In this document: piece after piece, positions 3,993 to 6,598 of the stretch
Layout: every line of letters starts with the position of its first letter
How positions within the stretch are numbered: the first letter of the stretch is position 1
From: Clostridia bacterium
GTDB taxonomy: Bacteria; Bacillota_A; Clostridia; Christensenellales; Aristaeellaceae
Assembly: GCA_017412025.1 (NCBI GenBank)
Contig: JAFQOY010000249.1
Span: 1-6,598, forward strand
Length of the DNA stretch: 6,598 nt
Reading direction: 5' to 3'
The notes under the pieces: model-generated
Seen by the model: the letters and a program-made list of their open reading frames with translations, nothing else
Database searches by the model: none
Told to the model about the DNA's origin: nothing
Translations under genes and position numbers: made by a program

Positions 3993-5384
3993 ATGGGGAA
4001 GAAGAGACGCCGCAGGGGCGTGTCCTTCGGCACGGTGTTTATGCTGGCGTTTACCGCGGTTGTTGCGGCGCTGTGCGCTGCGTTCCTTTTCATGATTGTC
4101 GGCACGGACGTCTATGAGCGCACGGGCGAGTTCATCCGCCTGTTCTCGCAGGAGAACGCGTTTGACGCCGTGCCCGTCCTGCGCACTACGCCGACGCCGC
4201 GGCCCGTCATCACGTTCATCGAAGAGGATACGCCTGTGCCGAAGGCCGACGCCACGGCGACGCCTGTGCCCGCGCGCAGCACGATCCGCCTGGCTGTGGG
4301 CGGCACGGTGTATGTGCCAAGGGCTGTGCGCCAGGGCGCGCAGGAGAGAAACGCGTTTGACTTTATGCCCGCGTTCGAGGGGGTTTCCGGCGCGTTTTCG
4401 GGCGCGGATCTGGCGATTGCGACGCTGGAAGGGACGGCGGCGGACAGCCGGCAGGGATATGACAACTACAATGTGCCGCCGGAGCTGTTTGACGCGCTGC
4501 GCGCATGCGGCGTGGATCTGGTGTCGCTGGCGACGGAGCATGCGCTTGACAGCGGCTATGAAGGGCTGGATCTGACGCTCAGCGAGCTGACGGCGCGCGG
4601 CATGTCCAGCGCAGGCGTGAACAGAGAGGACGTCCGCGCGACGATGATGCGCATCGGCGGCATACAGGTGGCGGTGCTCGCCTATACCTACGGGCTGAGC
4701 GATGCGGGCAAAGCGAAAACGCAGAACGATGAGCGGGGCGTGATGCCCGGGCTTGACCTCAATGCGATGATCGCGGATGTGCGCCAGGCGCGCGTATCCG
4801 GCGCGAATCTGGTGATCGTGCTGCCGCACTGGGGCACGAAGAACAAGGCGGATACGGCGGATACCATCCGCCTGATGGCGCGCGAGCTGGCTCAGGCGGG
4901 CGCGGACGTGATCCTGGGCACGCATCCCAACGTCGTGCAGCAGACGCAGCGGCTGCGCGTGACGCGCTCGGACGGGCTTGAATACGAGGCGGTCGTCTGC
5001 TATTCGCTCGGCAGCCTGATGACCGACTCGCGGGCGGAGGAAAACACGGCGGGCATGATCGCGCAGCTTGACGTGACGTATGACCCCGTGACGAGGGAGA
5101 CGACGCTGGGCAGGCTTGAATGCGTGCCGGTGTACGTGGCCCGCCAGCGCGAGGAGGGAAAGACCGTCTACCGCGCGGTGGACGCGCAGAACGAAGAGGA
5201 GCTTGAACGGCTTGAAAGCGGCGAGCGGCAGCGCGCGGAGGCGGCGGAGGCGGCTGTGCGCAGCGCGGCGCTGGGCCTTAGCCGGGTTGAGGAAGCGCTT
5301 GAGCAGCAGCGGCAGGAGACTGGCGTGCAGAGCGCAGGGGAAATCCATCAGGATCTTAATACGGTTTCAGGAGGACGCCAATGA
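3993..5384 (+). CDS. Membrane-anchored CapA-family (PGA_cap) protein with altered active-site motifs
   Basis: The protein has 463 residues. An Arg/Lys start (MGKKRRRRG) precedes one membrane helix (about 14-37), so the rest should face outside. A Thr/Pro-rich linker (64-94) leads to a CapA domain (about 97-380), recognisable from LEG (145-147), VDLVSLATEHALDSG (174-188), PHWG (278-281), ILGTHPNVVQ (307-316) and YSLGS (337-341). A charged, coiled-coil-like tail (398-442) ends it. CapA relatives share the calcineurin-like phosphoesterase fold and are linked to poly-gamma-glutamate capsules; many members are of unknown function. Here the usual GD is GG (103-104), NNH is TEH (181-183), HWGxE has K283, HPH is HPN (311-313) and GNF is GSL (340-342), so catalysis is doubtful. 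AGGGA (3979-3983) is 9 bases before the ATG. The stop overlaps the next start (ATGA). Confidence 0.82.
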   Translation: MGKKRRRRGVSFGTVFMLAFTAVVAALCAAFLFMIVGTDVYERTGEFIRLFSQENAFDAVPVLRTTPTPRPVITFIEEDTPVPKADATATPVPARSTIRLAVGGTVYVPRAVRQGAQERNAFDFMPAFEGVSGAFSGADLAIATLEGTAADSRQGYDNYNVPPELFDALRACGVDLVSLATEHALDSGYEGLDLTLSELTARGMSSAGVNREDVRATMMRIGGIQVAVLAYTYGLSDAGKAKTQNDERGVMPGLDLNAMIADVRQARVSGANLVIVLPHWGTKNKADTADTIRLMARELAQAGADVILGTHPNVVQQTQRLRVTRSDGLEYEAVVCYSLGSLMTDSRAEENTAGMIAQLDVTYDPVTRETTLGRLECVPVYVARQREEGKTVYRAVDAQNEEELERLESGERQRAEAAEAAVRSAALGLSRVEEALEQQRQETGVQSAGEIHQDLNTVSGGRQ

Positions 5385-6427
5385 GCGGAAAGAGAATTGC
5401 GGATTACGGCGTGCATGTGGGCAGCATGGAGCGCGGCAGGCTCAACAAGATCACGGATGTGCCGGGCGTGCTGGTCGGCCATGCGACCATCCGGGACGAG
5501 CGCCATCATACGGGCGTGACGGTGATCCTGCCGTGCGCGGACAATATGTTCAAAAGCAAGCTGACGGCTGCGTCGTATGTCTTAAACGGCTTTGGCAAGA
5601 CGCAGGGGCTGGTGCAGGTGGACGAGCTGGGCACGCTGGAAACGCCCATCGCGCTGACCAACACGCTGAACGTCGGCAAGGTGCACGACGCGCTGGTGAC
5701 GTACATGGCCCAGCGCTGCGCGCAGGACAGGGTGGAGATGCGCTCGATCAATCCGGTCGTGGGCGAATGCAACGACGCGTCACTCAGCGATATTGCGGAC
5801 AGGCCGGTGACGCAGGCGCATGTGATGCAGGCGATTGAGAGCGCCTGCGAGGACTTTGAAGAGGGCTGCGTGGGCGCGGGCGCGGGCACGGTCTGCCACG
5901 ATCTCAAGGGCGGCGTCGGCTCCGCCTCCCGCGTGATGACGATTGAAGGAAGGACGTATACGCTGGGCGTGCTGGTGCAGAGCAACCACGGCTGCCTGCA
6001 GGAGCTGCACGTGCTCGAGCGTCCGCTGGGGCGCGAAATCATGAAAAAGCGCAGCGAAGCGCCCGAAGAGCAGCCGCAGGATCTGGGCTCGATCATGATG
6101 GTCGTGGCGACGGATCTGCCTGTCAGCGACAGGCAGCTGCGCAGGATCCTCAAGCGCTGCAGCGTGGGCCTTGCGCGCAATGGATCCTACTTCGGCCACG
6201 GCAGCGGCGATGTGATGATCGGCTTCACCACCGCCAACCGGATGCCCCACGGCGGCATGCACCGCGTGCTCACGCATCAGGTGGTGACGGAGCACACGCT
6301 GGAAATGGCGTTCCGCGCGGCGGCGGAGGCGACGCAGGAGGCCGTGCTCAATTCGCTGTGCGCGGCGGAGGCGGTCACATCGCCGATCAATGGAAAGACG
6401 TACGAATCGATCACGAAATATCTGTAA
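5381..6427 (+). CDS. P1-family peptidase (DmpA-type L-aminopeptidase/D-esterase)
   Basis: This 348-residue protein belongs to the P1 N-terminal-nucleophile peptidases, which are made as a precursor, cut themselves before a serine and then act as aminopeptidases or amidases on small peptides. Visible family blocks are NKITDVPGVLVGHATI (22-37), HHTGVTVILP (42-51), TNTLNVGKVHDAL (93-105), NPVVGECND (124-132), CVGAGAGTVCHDLKGGVGSA (163-182), VQSNHG with N202, and LGSIMMVVATDLP (235-247). G236-S237 is the predicted self-cleavage site and S237 the nucleophile; N202 corresponds to the oxyanion-type asparagine. No signal peptide is seen, so it is likely cytoplasmic. AGGAGG (5369-5374) stands 6 bases before ATG 5381, and the start overlaps the capA-like stop by four bases, implying coupled translation. 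The true substrate is unknown. Confidence 0.9.
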   Translation: MSGKRIADYGVHVGSMERGRLNKITDVPGVLVGHATIRDERHHTGVTVILPCADNMFKSKLTAASYVLNGFGKTQGLVQVDELGTLETPIALTNTLNVGKVHDALVTYMAQRCAQDRVEMRSINPVVGECNDASLSDIADRPVTQAHVMQAIESACEDFEEGCVGAGAGTVCHDLKGGVGSASRVMTIEGRTYTLGVLVQSNHGCLQELHVLERPLGREIMKKRSEAPEEQPQDLGSIMMVVATDLPVSDRQLRRILKRCSVGLARNGSYFGHGSGDVMIGFTTANRMPHGGMHRVLTHQVVTEHTLEMAFRAAAEATQEAVLNSLCAAEAVTSPINGKTYESITKYL

Positions 6428-6431
6428 TGGC

Positions 6432-6462
6432 AGGCTCCCTTCCGGACGACGGAGGGGAGCCT
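6432..6462 (+). terminator. Strong hairpin directly after the P1-peptidase gene (hairpin 1 of 5)
   Basis: The arms 6432-6444 and 6450-6462 form a 13-bp stem (AGGCTCCCTTCCG against CGGAGGGGAGCCT, one U-G pair) with a 5-base loop GACGA. It begins 4 bases after the stop codon, where a terminator is expected. However, no T-run follows; a second hairpin starts at the very next base. Termination is plausible but not typical. Confidence 0.55.
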
Positions 6463-6494
6463 CAGACCGTCAACAAAGTATTGTTGACGGTCTG
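6463..6494. repeat. Perfect 14-bp inverted repeat (hairpin 2 of 5)
   Basis: CAGACCGTCAACAA (6463-6476) pairs without mismatch with TTGTTGACGGTCTG (6481-6494), loop AGTA. It abuts hairpin 1 with no spacer. Such a long perfect, nearly symmetric palindrome could be a bidirectional transcription barrier or a protein-binding site. Confidence 0.75.
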
Positions 6495-6495
6495 T

Positions 6496-6527
6496 CGCTG
6501 CAAGTCTGCTAACGCATACTTGCAGCG
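6496..6527. repeat. Inverted repeat of 10+3 bp (hairpin 3 of 5)
   Basis: CGCTGCAAGT (6496-6505) pairs perfectly with ACTTGCAGCG (6518-6527). After one C/T mismatch, TGC (6507-6509) pairs with GCA (6514-6516), leaving a TAAC loop. One base separates it from hairpin 2. Confidence 0.75.
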
Positions 6528-6535
6528 GATAAAAC

Positions 6536-6575
6536 ATCATTTTCTTGTACGCTGCGCGTACGGCCAGAAAATGAT
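6536..6575. repeat. Two-part hairpin with internal loop (hairpin 4 of 5)
   Basis: The outer arms ATCATTTTCT (6536-6545) and AGAAAATGAT (6566-6575) pair perfectly. The inner arms GTACGC (6547-6552) and GCGTAC (6556-6561) pair around a TGC loop. An asymmetric internal loop (T on one side, GGCC on the other) joins them. Confidence 0.7.
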
Positions 6576-6581
6576 ATAGGA

Positions 6582-6598
6582 AGCGGCTTGCAGCCGCT
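6582..6598. repeat. Short perfect hairpin at the window end (hairpin 5 of 5, may continue)
   Basis: AGCGGCT (6582-6588) pairs with AGCCGCT (6592-6598), loop TGC, the same loop triplet as the inner part of hairpin 4. The window stops exactly at the end of the arm, so the stem may be longer. Bases that follow, including any T-run, are not visible. Confidence 0.6.

Noticed and set aside
3684..5348. 554-codon open frame on the minus strand opposite the CapA-like gene
   Set aside because: It is a shadow of a GC-rich coding region. Its translation is rich in R/H/A with no recognisable family, while the opposite strand encodes a clear CapA domain with membrane helix and ribosome binding site.
6470..6484. 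Similarity of GTCAACAAA / TTGTTGAC in hairpin 2 to the IS end at 173-187, suggesting a second IS end
   Set aside because: Only about 9 bases agree, the flanking bases diverge, and the sequence is an inverted repeat of its own. No transposase fragment is nearby.

Overview
The window looks like a chromosomal segment of a GC-rich Clostridia-type Firmicute, probably an uncultured gut lineage. Three things point that way: a c-di-AMP receptor / clamp-loader delta' / RicT gene cluster as in Bacillus and Clostridium, a classical 56-residue 2[4Fe-4S] clostridial ferredoxin, and strong GGAGG-type ribosome binding sites. No species can be named from the sequence alone.

Layout, all genes on the + strand. 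Bases 1-187 are the right-hand end of an AT-rich IS3-family insertion sequence, with the last 41 codons of its transposase. Bases 188-480 are a non-coding, palindrome-rich stretch containing a four-tract G-run motif that overlaps a long hairpin. A promoter near 487-492 then drives a tight operon: darA (573-905), holB (907-1890) and ricT (1878-3356). The joints are a 1-nt gap and a 13-nt overlap. RicT carries an unusual C-terminal extension built from 21 tandem hexapeptides (ERPxxG) and ending in a short hydrophobic motif. A ferredoxin gene (3523-3693) follows with its own promoter, an inverted repeat over the -35 region and a clear intrinsic terminator. Bases 3739-3949 hold a 117-bp palindromic intergenic repeat. 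An extended -10 promoter then leads to a second operon: a membrane-anchored CapA-like protein (3993-5384) translationally coupled by an ATGA overlap to a P1-family (DmpA-type) self-processing peptidase (5381-6427). The last 167 bases form an almost gapless chain of five hairpins.

How the genes fit together. The first operon groups c-di-AMP sensing, DNA replication (clamp loading) and mRNA maturation, as in the tmk-yaaQ-yaaR-holB-yaaT order of Bacillus, but yaaR is absent and the IS end lies where tmk might be expected. The ferredoxin is a stand-alone electron carrier. The second operon pairs an extracytoplasmic CapA-fold protein, in which several residues typical of the family's metal site are replaced, with a putative aminopeptidase. 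I found no convincing new multi-gene system. The most unusual items are the RicT repeat tail, the terminal hairpin chain and the apparently degenerate CapA active site.
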